Shown here: one piece after another, positions 31,206 through 41,995 of the stretch
How the letters are laid out: every line of letters begins with the position of its first letter
How positions within the stretch are numbered: the first letter of the stretch is position 1
Assembly (NCBI RefSeq): GCF_028640845.1
Contig: NC_080546.1
Coordinates: 76,263,551-76,327,550, forward strand
Source: Ahaetulla prasina
Lineage: Eukaryota; Chordata; Lepidosauria; Squamata; Colubridae
Length of the DNA: 64,000 nucleotides
Direction of reading: 5' to 3'
Notes under the pieces: model-generated
Seen by the model: the letters and a program-made list of their open reading frames with translations, nothing else
Databases searched by the model: none
Told to the model about the DNA's origin: nothing
Translations under genes and position numbers: made by a program

Positions 31206-32915
31206 TTATTTATTTTATTTATTATTTCAATTTCTATACCGCCCTTCTCCTGAAGGACTCAGGGTGGTTTACAGCCAGCTATGAACAACAAATATAAACA
31301 TTAAAAACAAATTTAAAAGATTAATTTAAATAGGCTGAAAATTCTAAAAACTACTAAAAAACCCCATTAAAAAACTATTAGGCCAGTCCTGCACAATGAA
31401 ATAAAAGAGTTGAAGACTCATGCCAGAAGGCCCGGAGGTCAGGGAGTTGGCGTATCCCTGGGGGTAGCTCGTTCCAGAGGGCTGGAGCCCCCACAGAGAA
31501 GGCCCTCCCCCTGGGGGTCGCCAGTCAACATTGTCTGGCCAACGGCACCCTGAGGAGACCTCTCTGTGGGAGCACACTGGTCGATGGGAGGCCACCAATA
31601 GCAGCAGGCGGTCCCGTAAGTAACCCGGTCCTAAGCCATGGAGCGCTTTAAAGGTGATAACCAACACCTTGAATTGCACCCGGTAGGCAACCGGAAGCCA
31701 GTGCAGCCTGCACAGGATAGGTGTTATATGGGAGCTTCTAGCCGCTCCCTCAATCACCCGCGCGGCCGCATTCTGGACCAGTTGAAGCCTCCGGGTACTC
31801 TTCAAGGGGAGCCCATGTAGAGAGCATTTCAGTAATCCAGGCGGGAAGTGATGAGGGCGTGAATGACTGTTCATAGGGAATCCCAGTCCAAGAAGGGACG
31901 TAACTGGTGTATCAGGCGAACCTGATAAAAAGCTCCTCTGGCGACGGCTGTCATATGTTCTTCTAACGACAGCCGTGCATCCAGAAGGATGCCTAGATTA
32001 CGAACCCTCTCCGTGGGGGCCAAAGACTTGCCCCCCACAATCAGAGATGGCCTCAGCTGATTGTACTGGGATGCCGGCATCCACAGCCACTCGGTCTTGG
32101 CTGGGTTGAGCTGGAGCCTGTTTTTCCCCATCCAGACCCGTACAGCCTCCAGGCACTGGGACATCACTTCAACGGCTTCGCTGGGGTGGTTTGGGGTGGA
32201 AATGTACAGCTGTGTGTCGTCAGCGTACAGATGACACCTCACCCCAAAATCACGGATGATCACACCCAGCGGCTTCATATAGATGTTGAAAAAGAGGGGC
32301 GACCGACCCCTGTGGCACCCCACATAAGAGGCACCTCGCAGTCGATCTCTGCCCCCCCACCAACACCGTCTGCAATCGGTCGGAGAGGAAGGAGGAGAAC
32401 CACCGAAAAACGGTGCCCCCCACTCCTAACCCCTCCAGCCGTCGCAGCAAGATACCATGGTCGATGGTATCAAAAGCCGCTGAGAGGTCTAATAGGACCA
32501 GGGCAGAGGAACAACCCCTGTCCCGGGCCCTCCAAAGATCATCAACCAGCGTGACCAATGCCGTCTCCGTGCTGTACCTAGGCCGGAAACCGGACTGGCA
32601 TGGGTCTAGATAGACAGTTTCATCCAGGTACTGAGGAAGCTGATCCGCCACCACACTCTCAACAACCTTTGCCACAAAGCGAAGGTTGGAGACCAGACGA
32701 TAATTTGCTAAAACAGTTGGGTCCAGGGAAGGCTTCTTGAGGAGGGGCCTCACCACCGCCTCTTTCAGGGCGGTAGGGAAGACACCCTCCCTCAAAGAAG
32801 CATTAACAATTTCCCGGAGCCAACCTCGTGTAACCTCCTGTGTGGCCAGCACCAACCAGCACCAACCAGCACCAACCAGGAGGGACACGGGTCCAATAAA
32901 CATGTAGTTGCCTCA
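31206..32915 (-). mobile_element. L2-like LINE inserted in CR1
   Basis: 3' end at left (ATTTATT-rich, CCGCCCTTCTCCTGAAGGAC). Coding blocks on the minus strand: 32250-32903 with [40 protein letters not shown] and GVPQGS; 31871-32323 with YADDTQLYIS (intact catalytic YADD); 31344-31874 with SGCRWPDN and HGLGPGYLRDRLL. Frameshifts separate the blocks. A short 10-bp repeat (CACCAACCAG, three copies) lies near 32849-32879. Confidence 0.88.
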
Positions 32916-32921
32916 CTTGCC

Positions 32922-33066
32922 TTCTGAGTTGTGAATGCTCCAACACTGGAAGTTTTTAAGAAGATGTTGGATAATCATTTGTCTGAAGTGGTGTAGGGTT
33001 TCCTGCCTAGGCAGGGAGTTGGACTAGAAGACCTCCAGGGTCCCTTCCAACTCTGTTATTCTATTA
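32922..33066 (+). mobile_element. CR1 LINE 3' end, right of the L2-like insertion
   Basis: Resumes the CR1 element with GAATGCTCCAACACTGGAAG and ends GTCCCTTCCAACTCTGTTAT with a minimal tail. Confidence 0.88.
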
Positions 33067-33655
33067 GTATAGGACAAGACAACAACAGCAGCAACAACAA
33101 AAAATCCCAGCTCAGAACAACAAATGGAGCATACTGTAGTTATTTAATCTCTTTCACTCCATGCCCTCATAGCATTTCTACATTTATAATATTTGGGTGG
33201 ATATAATTTGGAACGAAAGGGCAGGCCACAAGATTACTCTTCCCTTATATTGCAGAACCAAAGCAAGGAAGCTGCTATGATATCTCAAGAGAATTTCAAA
33301 TGAATAAATCATTCAAGTATGACTTTTTTTCATTAACCTGATTGTCACATACTGTATATACAATCACTGTGAACAGGGAGCTAACTTTCTGTTTCAGTAC
33401 AAAGGCTGTCTCAGGTTGGTTCCACGTGTCCTTTCATATTGTAGATTCTTCCAAGGCTACAGTACAATAAAGGTTTATTTAAAAGCTGGAGGAGATGGAA
33501 GAATATGTTTTCTCAGACTGTGCTTGCTCTTCCTTAATAAAGCAAGAATTACCTTAATTTTTTTATGGCTTTAGAGAAAATAAGTCACAATATATTCTTA
33601 GATTGTATGATAGAAAAGATGACGCTTACTAAAGAAAATATGACTTTTTGTAGAC
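33067..33655. other. AT-rich DNA without recognisable gene
   Basis: Nothing recognised beyond a short CAACAACAG-type run near 33080. Confidence 0.5.
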
Positions 33656-33945
33656 TTTCTAGAGTAGTTCAATTTGGAATCCTTCCTCTAACTATCCTCT
33701 GAAGTCTGTGCCTTTCTTGTTGGGTTGCAGAACCAAACCAGACAGTTATAGAGGTGCAAATGACAGACTCAATAATTCCTCTGTAGAACTGAATCAGCAG
33801 CTCCTTGGGAAGTTTGAGCTTTCTGAATTGGCGCAGAAAGAACATTCTTTGTTGTCCCTTTTTGATGACTGAATTATAAGTATTTGCAACATCATGAGTC
33901 GGTAGTTTCCTCTTGCTACATGGTTGCTTGTTCACATGGGGGCTA
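33656..33945 (-). pseudogene. Snake1-type LINE reverse-transcriptase C-terminal fragment
   Basis: The minus-strand frame encodes RMFFLRQFRKLKLPKELLIQ, then WFGSATQQERHRLQRIVR, a conserved LINE C-terminal region. The left end overlaps in sequence with the LINE at 4050-4145, which ties this domain to the AATAG-tailed family. It lacks its own 3' end. Confidence 0.75.
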
Positions 33946-35210
33946 AAGAAGCAGGATGTACTACTTAGATGGCAGTTTGTCTGCTGTCAAATCTCAACGC
34001 ACACATATCAGTACGCTGTCAATACCTTTAACACTCAGCTGTGGAGTAAAGGTGCCAATTGATTAAGCATCATTAGATTTACATGGTTGTTAGTCTCTAA
34101 ATTACACATACTCATCAGCCCACTTCTGTTCTGGTTCATTAAACTGAGCCAGTCACCACATTGCTCCCCTCTGGCTGGGTGTAATTGAGTCCCTGCCTTC
34201 TGGCAATGTGATAATGAAATTCATTGAATAAGTGACAAGTGGGTGGGAAGGAATCTATTTACACCTATCCAAAGGAGACTGACCCAATTAGCACTTAGTT
34301 TAAGGACAGATGTTCACTCCCACATGGTACATTCAGATGAATAAGGGGTTGCCTCCATTTTTCCCTGCTGACACTTATAAGGAAATATTTGGAAAACTGT
34401 AGCCAAGTATTTAAGTCCTTGATTTGTATTGTTTTGTCATTTTTTTAAAACTTAAAGAAAACTACAGAATGCTTTTAATATTATCATAGTAGCTATCAAT
34501 AAGGAAATTATAACCAGCCCAAACCCTCAATAAATAATATTGTCTTTCTGTCAGAGAAATAAGCACTGAAGTTTATAACAACAGCAGAGAGCTCTAATAT
34601 GTGAATGAATTTTAACGAAGAACAACGGATTTATATCCTTCTTGATCACACATAATGTTTTATTTTTAATGATTAAAAGTGGAATTCAGATATTGTTTTT
34701 GAAAGATGTTATTTTAGTAAAAGTAACAACTTAGCTAGGAAAATGCACGAAGAGATTTTTTTTTTAATTTACGACATTTCTTTACTAGAAAATTGATAAA
34801 TACTCTATTAGTTGTTGTAATAAATGCATTAGGATTCCTGAAATATTTATGTACTGTAAAGGCTAATAGTTAGATACATGGTATTGTCCACTTTTTCATG
34901 CAGATCTTCTAAAGCTAAAAACATTTTTTTATTAAAAAGTTGAGGACAAAATTCTAGCATCAAAATTTTATGAAACTGATTGGAAAAAAGAACTTTACAA
35001 TACACAATGACCCTCCGGTATTTGATACTACAAGATGTTGTGACAACAGCTGTTTCTTCATGTCTCCAAAAACTTATATATCATGCATCCCGGGCACCTT
35101 TTTTTATGATCATCTCCATTTAAAGGATTATAGGTTTTCCTGTAACAAGATAATTATCTGAAGACCTTAAAAACTATTGCTGTTGCAATATTTGCCCTGA
35201 TGAAATTATG
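33946..35210. other. Unique sequence; possible conserved noncoding stretch at 34080-34390
   Basis: No transposon recognised. 34080-34390 is less AT-rich than its surroundings, with no repeat signature or open frame. The rest is AT-rich. Confidence 0.35.
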
Positions 35211-35218
35211 ATCTGATG

Positions 35219-35485
35219 CAGTGGTGGGTTTCAAAAAATTTTACTGCCAGTTTTGTGGGTGTGGCTTGGTGGGTGTGGCATAGCTTGGTGGGCATGGCTT
35301 GGTGGGTGTGGCAGGGGAAGGTTACTGCAAAATCCCCATTTCCTCCCATCAGCTGGGACTTGGGAGGCAGAAAATAATGGGGGGGCGGGGCCAGTCAGAA
35401 TTTTTACTACCAGTTCTCTGACCTAGTCAAAATTTCTGCTACCGGTTCTCCAGAACTGGTCAGAACCTGCTGAAACTCATCTCTG
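35219..35485. mobile_element. hAT-like MITE of the CAGTGGTGGG family
   Basis: Left end CAGTGGTGGGTTTCA, right end TGAAACTCATCTCTG. Flanks ATCTGATG (35211-35218) and ATCTGCTG (35486-35493) match at 7 of 8. The interior has repeated GGCTTGGTGGGTGTGGC and ACCGGTTCTCCAGAACTGGT. Confidence 0.85.
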
Positions 35486-35523
35486 ATCTGCTGCTAGGAT
35501 TAGATCAGTTTCCTTGTCTTCTT

Positions 35524-35625
35524 CTTAAGGGTTGTAAATGTTGTACCTTGATGAACGTATCTTTTCTTTTATGTACACTGAGAGCATATGCACCAAGACA
35601 AATTCCTTGTGTGTCCAATAAAGGG
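35524..35625 (+). mobile_element. Snake1-type LINE 3' end without tail
   Basis: TTGTACCTTGATGAACGTAT to GTGTGTCCAATAAA; the pentanucleotide tail is missing and CACACTTGGC is deleted. Confidence 0.8.
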
Positions 35626-36262
35626 AGAAAGATGCTGGAAACAAAATGGAGGCTGGAGACTGAGTTTGAAAAGAAGGTCCATTGACCCACCAGGGTTTGT
35701 GGTTCTGGGGCAGCTGTCCCCTAGCTACATGAGTGCCAGGATTTTTATACTGGTCCTGAAATGCTGCAGGGTGTTTGTGCAATGTTTGAAATGCCCTTAG
35801 GAAATTGTGCGATGTAGTGACCTCTGTGTCTTCTGCTAAATGGTAGTGAGTTAATCTTATTATGTCCTTAATGGTCATGTGCTGTTCTTAGAATTTGGGT
35901 AGAGGAGAATGTAAATTTTTAATCCCATCCCTGGAGGGGAAGGTCTTCTGAATAACCTTGCCCAATCTTTCTTAATGGGCACAAAATATCCGTTGGGGGC
36001 TATTAAGAACAACTGGGGGCTGCTTTCTGTCTTTAAGAGCATGTTTCTCCATTCCTCCCTTTGGGGAAATATAATATTTTGCCTTTTTAGTATTTCCCAA
36101 AAGATTTCATTCTTCTAGGAGTGGGGGCGGGGAAGCTCCCACATATTGATTATCAGTATGAAGTTGCTTCCTCTTGCTAGTTAGTTAATAATAGTCTCAA
36201 AAAGTGAAATTAATAGTTCAACTGGTTCATTCACACGTGTAAACCATCGTACTAGATTCAAT
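35626..36262. other. Unassigned moderately GC-rich sequence
   Basis: Short open frames on both strands without known motifs. It could be an unrecognised LTR, but I see no terminal repeats. Confidence 0.35.
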
Positions 36263-36973
36263 CAGGGGTGGGTTCTACTTACCTTTACTACAGGTTCGCA
36301 TTGTGCCCGTGCGCGTAGAAGCTTCTGCATATGTGCAGAAGAGTTTTTTTATATATATAAAATATTGGCAAATGTTTATTTATTTGTATCCCGGCTTTAT
36401 TTTACAATTAATTCAAGGCAGCAAATATATCCCACACACCGTCGTCCTCCTATTTTCTCCATAACAACAATCCTGTGATGTAGATTGGGCTAAGAGAGAG
36501 GGATGCTCCAAAGTCACCAGCTAGCTGTCATGTCTAAGGCGGGACTAGAACTCAATGACTCCTAGTGATTGGCCCAAAGTCACCCAACTGGTTGTCATGC
36601 CTAAGGTGGGACTAGAACTCACCGACTCCTAGTGATTGGCCCAAAGTTACCCAACTAGCTGTCATGCCTAAGGCAGGACCAGAACTCACAACCTCAGGCT
36701 TTCTAGCTTCGTGTCTTAACCACTGGACCAAACTGCCTCTCATTACCCTCAATTCTCTTCACCCCTTCCAGTGTCTCAAACGCAAACCCACACAAACTCA
36801 TTCCTGACTCGCTATCGTCTTCAAAAGGCTAACTTTGAAGCCAAGGGAGCGTTTTAAAATATTTCATGTTCGCAGAAGAATTTTGATGGCGTTTTGGTCA
36901 GTGGGTGGAGCTTCCTGCCAGTTTTACTACTGGTTCTATAGAACTGGTCCGAACCGGGGGCAACCCACCACTG
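36263..36973. mobile_element. hAT-like MITE with a SINE nested inside
   Basis: Ends CAGGGGTGGGTTCTAC and CAACCCACCACTG; flanks GATTCAAT (36255-36262) and AATTCAAC (36974-36981) match at 6 of 8. 36371-36745 is a minus-strand MIR-like SINE (right end CTTAACCACTGGACCAAACT). In it a 66-67-bp unit (starts 36511, 36577, 36644) is present three times. Confidence 0.75.
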
Positions 36974-36981
36974 AATTCAAC

Positions 36982-39022
36982 CCTTGATTCCAATGTATTA
37001 ATTCACTTTAGTTCAACAGGTTTTGCCATTATTAAACAGTATCTCTCAGACTTTAAGTGTATATATATATATATTTAAAAAAAACAGTATCAAAATAAGT
37101 AGCACAAAAATATGTCAGGCAGGCCCATTCATCAAACAGTGAAAAATACTGATTGCCTAAAATACAATTCACAGAGGAGGCTCCATTTTCTCTGCATGAC
37201 TTTATGCTAATCATCTCCATTAAGGATAAAGTGATCTTTCTCTCTAAGTCAGTAACTTTGGATGTAGGCCTTGAGCTGAGTTATGTACCGTCCGAAGCAT
37301 CTTAAATTTATAAATGATATGGTAAGCTTTCTGACTGCAGACTGAATAATGTTAGCAGAAATTGTTATTTTGAGACTTAGCAGAAATTGATATAATATCT
37401 CAAAAACTAATTTCTTATTTCTCAGAAAGTTTTCTCCCACCAACACAGCATATTTCTATTTTACTATTTTGTTCTAAGAGCAGTTTAAAATTTCTTTGAA
37501 ATTTGTTTTGGTAGTATTTTGGGGATTGTTAAAATATTGGAAGATACGGATATATGTCTGCTTCTATCTGCATGCATGACTGTTTTGTATAAATTCCTCT
37601 ATCTTTCTGAGCAATTCCTTTGGGATAATTTTTTTTACATCTTTAAAATATTTATATATCTTCCCTTGGAAATATTTACATATCTCAAGTGTTATTTTAA
37701 TTGCAGACTGCTGGAGAGATGGGACAAAGATTTAGGGAGAGACAGGGCATGTCTTCTCACCCTAAACTATCCCATTTCTAATAAAAATGTAAAGTTATAA
37801 ATTTCACTAATGAGAATTCCACCACGATATTCATATTTGAGAGCAATTATGTAAATAATCAACTTTCCCTCAAACTGAATAAATAAAAAATGTCTGAAGA
37901 ACTATTTAGAGTTAGCATTAGGAACTAGCTACGGGCAACTTATTTTCTGATGCATACTCACCAATAGTTGTGATTCCTGGTGAACTTAGCTTAGGTTGTC
38001 ACGGCAATGTCATGTGACGTATTGGGACTTTCTCCCCCCCTTCGCTAAACTGGGCATGGGCGTAGCCAGCATGTGACGCATCCAGTGCTCAGGCTACGAG
38101 ATTGACAGCCCTGATTTAACTAGTTGTAGAAACAGAGATAGGTTGCATCAGAGCTATGATGTCTGTTCTTGTTGATATTAGGATTGATGCTAGGCTTTAC
38201 GAGGATTGTGTGCTGTTATCCCTCAAGTGACCAGTCAGGCAGTAGAAGAAAGTTAGCCAGCTCAGATTCAGATTTGCAGAAACTGCCTCCAGCTTCTAAA
38301 TGCATTATTTCTGCCCCTGTGTGGCACAGACTGAACATCAGCTTCCTAAGTTATAAAACCAAGTAATAAAACCTTACATTTGCTGAATACATTGTCGGGC
38401 TTCTCCTTCCTTCCAGCATCCTTGTAAGTATAATAACTTACAAGATCACAGACCTCTAAAAGTGATTTGTGTTCTAAGCTTTTAGCTATGTTTTTGATCA
38501 TTGAACAAATCTGGGTTCTAACTGAGCATCCCCAGCTAAATGTTTTATAATCAGTCTGGACCCAGGCTCAGCGATGTAACTTACGAGCATGTCAAGATTC
38601 TTGACATTTGATATATGCAAGTAAGGATGATTTATACTGAATGCCTGAATCATAGATCAAGTCAAGCACTGATGAGAAACATTTGGCCCACAGGGAAGAC
38701 TCATCTGAAGAGAAATATAAATCTAATATTGGTGAGACTGCAGGCCTGGAATACATGTGATGTTGACAATGTGGAAATATTAACTGGGAATACATGCAGA
38801 GTTTTATAAAATCTGGACTTGGTGAAGGAAAATCTTTATGTAGTTAGCTAAGGAGGGGGAAAGAAGGGAGAAGTTTTCGGATTTTTCCTATAAACTTATT
38901 AGTTTCTTTCTCTGCTTTTCCGTTGTTAAATATTAACTAGAGAAACTTATTCCTGTATATGTAAATTAATGCACTTTGCATTGGCTATTATAGTATAACA
39001 TTTTTTTCTCAACTTGATATTC
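36982..39022. other. AT-rich DNA; MITE-like remnant near 38000-38115
   Basis: About 38000-38115 resembles the 49401-49513 MITE (CATGTGACGTATTGGGACTT, GATTGACAGCCCTGAT). 38330-38390 has TTATAAAACC and AATAAAACC, suggestive of an old LTR but without defined ends. Elsewhere nothing recognised. Confidence 0.4.
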
Positions 39023-39405
39023 TGTCAGAGTATGAATATGTCAGCCAAGAGGGACAGTCTGGATAGTCATGGTAACAGGTCAGCCAATGGGGACTGTTTG
39101 GAAATGGAAACATAATATTTGTTTGTATGGGGCCGTAGGGACCGTCTGGAGTCTGGGCATGGCTTAGACTTGCTGAACTGCATATAAGAGTTGGTTTGGC
39201 CTCTGTAATGGTTGCTTCTGTACAATATTAGGCTCTATGTCTCTGTATCTAATCTGTAATGACTTGCTTCTATGAATATCGCTTTTGTGTTCCTGATTTT
39301 GTATGCTGATGTATGGTCTTGTATATAAAGAAAACTTATGTAGATGAATCCTGCAGAATTATTTAATTGTGTGTCTGATTGTGTGTGCTGCAACAAACTC
39401 TGACA
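39023..39405 (+). mobile_element. Probable solo LTR, 383 bp
   Basis: Starts TGTCAGAGT and ends ACTCTGACA, so it has 9-bp inverted termini of the TG...CA type. The interior has GCATATAAGAG, a plausible TATA box. No clear target duplication, and no internal region attached. The orientation is opposite to the ERV pol fragments to its right, so it is probably not their LTR. Confidence 0.5.
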
Positions 39406-39828
39406 TGTCCTACGGCACCCAATGTTATATTAAAAAATTGCAACTTTGTTCCAATATTTCTGGAGAATACCAAATGTATATATATTCATTCATATATCTA
39501 TCTCATTGCAATCAGTTTTGTTTAAAACTGCTTATAACATAGTAACTGTTAGAATTGTAAGAATTATATAGTGGGTATATTATAGAGTATATACCAGAAT
39601 TATATCAATAGGTATATATCAGAAATAAGGAGATAGGTACTTGATTCAGTAGACCGATGCCAAGAACAATATTGGCCATTTTACCTTTTACCAGTTGCAA
39701 AGCATGTTTTAAAGCAACATTCTGGTTTTTCATCTGCTGTATTCAAAGACAATGCTTTTTGTTCCAAAATTTTGAAAAAAATGTCACAACAGCATATTCA
39801 GCCTTATGCTGACCATCGAAGATGTAAG

Positions 39829-40091
39829 GGGCCTCTGGTGGCTCAGCAGACTAAGTCTGTCTGTTATTAACACAGCTGCTTGCAATTACTGCAAGTTCAA
39901 GTCCTACCAGGCCCAAGGTTGACTCAGCCTTCCATCCTTTATAAGGTAGGTAAAATGAGGACCCAGATTGTTGGGGGCAATAAAAGTTGACTTTGTATAT
40001 AATATACAAATGGATGAAGACTATTGCTTAACACTGTGTAAGCCGCCCTGAGTCTTCGGAGAAGGGCGGGATATAAATTCAAATAAAAAAA
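39829..40091 (+). mobile_element. tRNA-derived SINE with L2-like 3' end
   Basis: 5' part with box A-like TGGCTCAGCAGACTAAG and box B-like GTTCAAGTCC, a MIR-like core (GGTAAAATGAGGACCCAG), and a 3' end GAGTCTTCGGAGAAGGGCGG that matches the L2-like LINE tail, ending in an A-rich run. Near-identical minus-strand copies occur at 54334 and 57060. It splits the ERV RNase H. Confidence 0.85.
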
Positions 40092-40426
40092 AAAACTGTT
40101 TCCATCAATAAGCAATTCTAATTCTGAATTTCGTAAAAACTTGTCTTGCAAATCTGGACTGCTGAAGCAAACTGTATCAAGAATGTGCATGCAATCATGA
40201 GGTAAATCATCAGGCAAATTGTCTACTTAAGCTGGATTTAGTTTATTCACAGTCACAAGTCTAACCTTTTCAGAAGGAGAAAAAATAGCTTGATAGTTTG
40301 CCAAAAGGTTGGCAATGTGCCAATGGCTTCCCTTAATTTGAGTCACTCTCACCTGGAAGTCTTTTCCAAAATCCAGCTTTTAGGACTTCTCAGTAAGAAT
40401 GGTGATGGTGGCAGCTGCCCTCAGGG

Positions 40427-40627
40427 CAAGGTAAAATCCAGCAGGTTCTAACAGGTTCTGGAGAACCGGTAGCGGAAATTTTGAATAGTTCAGAGAACCA
40501 GCAAATACCACCTCTGGCTGGCCCCAGAGTGGGGTGGGAATGGAGATTTTGCAGTATCCTTCCCCTGCCACACCCACCAAGCCATGCCCACAGAACTGGT
40601 AGGGAAAAATTTTGGATTTCACCCCTG
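40427..40627. mobile_element. hAT-like MITE, perfect 8-bp TSD, in ERV pol
   Basis: Ends CAAGGTAAAATCCAGC and TTGGATTTCACCCCTG. Flanks are identical: CCTCAGGG at 40419-40426 and 40628-40635. Confidence 0.85.
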
Positions 40628-40955
40628 CCTCAGGGGAAAGTGGCAACTGTGTTTAATTGTTTAGAAAAATGTGACACAGGATCTTCAAAGTTTACTAATT
40701 TCTGACTCCATTTGCAATTCCATTTTGGTCATTTAGAAAAAAGGTAAAAGGGTTCCCCAAGGCTAGGCAAACACGAAGTGTTGACATTAATGCCTGTTTA
40801 AGTTTATGGAAAGCCTGTGCACACTGGGTAGTCCGCTTAAAAGAATCTCCTGTCATTTTCTCTTGTAGCTTCATAGAGGGGGGTTGACAAAACACTAAAA
40901 TTTGGAATCTAAATGTGACAAAATACTGTCATCTCCCAAAAACTTCTTAGTGGAT

Positions 40956-41592
40956 CAGTGGTGGTATTCAGCAGGTTCTATCCAGTTCAGGCAAATTGGT
41001 AGCAGCAGGAGACTCCACATGCCCACTCAGATGACTTCACATCCTGTTTTGAGCTCTGCGCATGCATGGAAGGTCCTGTGCATGCGCGGAGGTGGTGCAT
41101 GTGCTCACATTTGCGAACAGTCAGGGCTATGGTTTTCCTGGTTGCAATGTATGGCTGTGAAGGCTGGATCATAAGAAAGGCTGAGCGCCAAAGAATTGAG
41201 GCCTTTGAACTCTGGTGCTGGAGAAGACTCCCGTCTTGGACTGCAAGGCGAACAAAAAAGTCAGTTCTAGAGGAGATCAACCCTGACTGCTCTTTAGAAG
41301 GCCAGATCCTGAAGATGAAACTCAAATACTTTGGCCAACTAATGAGAAAGAAGGACTCACTGGAGAAGAGCCTAATGCTGGGAACGACTGAGGGCAAAAG
41401 AAGAAGAGGACGACAGAGAACGAGGTGGCTGGATGGAGTCACTGAAGCAGTAGGCATGAGTTTAAATGGACTCCAGAGGATGGTAGAGGACAGGAAGACC
41501 TGGAGGAATGTTGTCCATGGGGTCGCGATGGATCGGACACAACTTCACAACTAACAACAACAACAAGAGAAAGTAAGTGAATACCACCCCTG
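40956..41592. mobile_element. hAT-like MITE, perfect 8-bp TSD, carrying a Bov-B fragment
   Basis: Left end CAGTGGTGGTATTCAG, right end GAATACCACCCCTG. Flanks are identical: TAGTGGAT at 40948-40955 and 41593-41600. The interior up to about 41120 matches the MITE at 47642 (GCACATTTGCGAAC). The remainder is the Bov-B insertion. Confidence 0.88.
41120..41575 (+). pseudogene. Bov-B (RTE) LINE C-terminal fragment
   Basis: One open frame carries the conserved Bov-B C-terminus: MVFLVAMYGCEGWIIRKAE, RIEAFELWCWRRLPSW, EEINPDCSLEGQILKMKLKY, GKRRRGRQRTRWLDGV, and an ending VHGVAMDRTQL. After it comes GGGTCGCGATGGATCGGACA, close to the tail shared with Sauria SINEs, and a CAACAACAA tail. It is a 5'-truncated insertion inside the MITE. 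The frame is intact over about 140 residues, so the copy is not very old. Not a host gene. Confidence 0.88.
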
Positions 41593-41995
41593 TAGTGGAT
41601 GATGGGTTTTATGGGGAACAATTCTGCTTCAATACCTTGAGCAGTCAATTGATGCTGTACATCAGAGATTTTAAATCCCAAGTATAAAACAGAAATTTCA
41701 ACTAGTTGAGTTTTGTTTAAAGAAACTTTATAGCCACAGTCACACAGAAAATTTTAAAGATTGATATCTTAAAGACTGGTAGTATTTTATTCACATTCTG
41801 TCTCAGAAAGAATTCCTAACAATAAATCCATCAACATATTGCAACACAGCGCTATTTGTTCCTGAATGGAGGGGTCCATCTGACTAAGTCAGAGCCAAGA
41901 GCTTCACCAAAACTGGTTGGGCTATTTTGAAATCCTTGGGTAACACAGTCCAATGCAACTGAGTTTCCTGTACATGCTCATTGTCACACCACTAA

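Larger units (their letters stand above)
39640..41995 (-). pseudogene. pol: Endogenous retrovirus pol fragment (gammaretrovirus-like)
   Basis: Read on the minus strand from right to left. 41993-41595 holds the end of reverse transcriptase (a degraded catalytic block NMLMDLLLG, then LGFKISDVQ). 40900-40640 is the connection region (AFHKLKQALMSTLRV, GNPFTFFLNDQNGIANGV). 40425-40092 leads into RNase H (GKDFQVRVTQ, LLIDGN). 39828-39645 continues RNase H (FDGQHKAEYAVVT, ALQLVKGKMANI). Order and motifs fit class I (gamma-like) retroviral pol. Stops and frame breaks are frequent, and both ends are missing. The reading is interrupted by a SINE (39829-40091), a MITE (40427-40627) and a MITE carrying a Bov-B fragment (40956-41592). 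Confidence 0.78.

Noticed and set aside
36370..36745. Three 67-bp units as a satellite array
   Set aside because: Only three copies, confined to a recognisable SINE; treated as an internal expansion.
41066..41554. A 162-codon open frame that could be taken for a host gene
   Set aside because: It is the conserved C-terminus of a Bov-B LINE (CEGWIIRKAE, GRQRTRWLDG motifs) inside a MITE.
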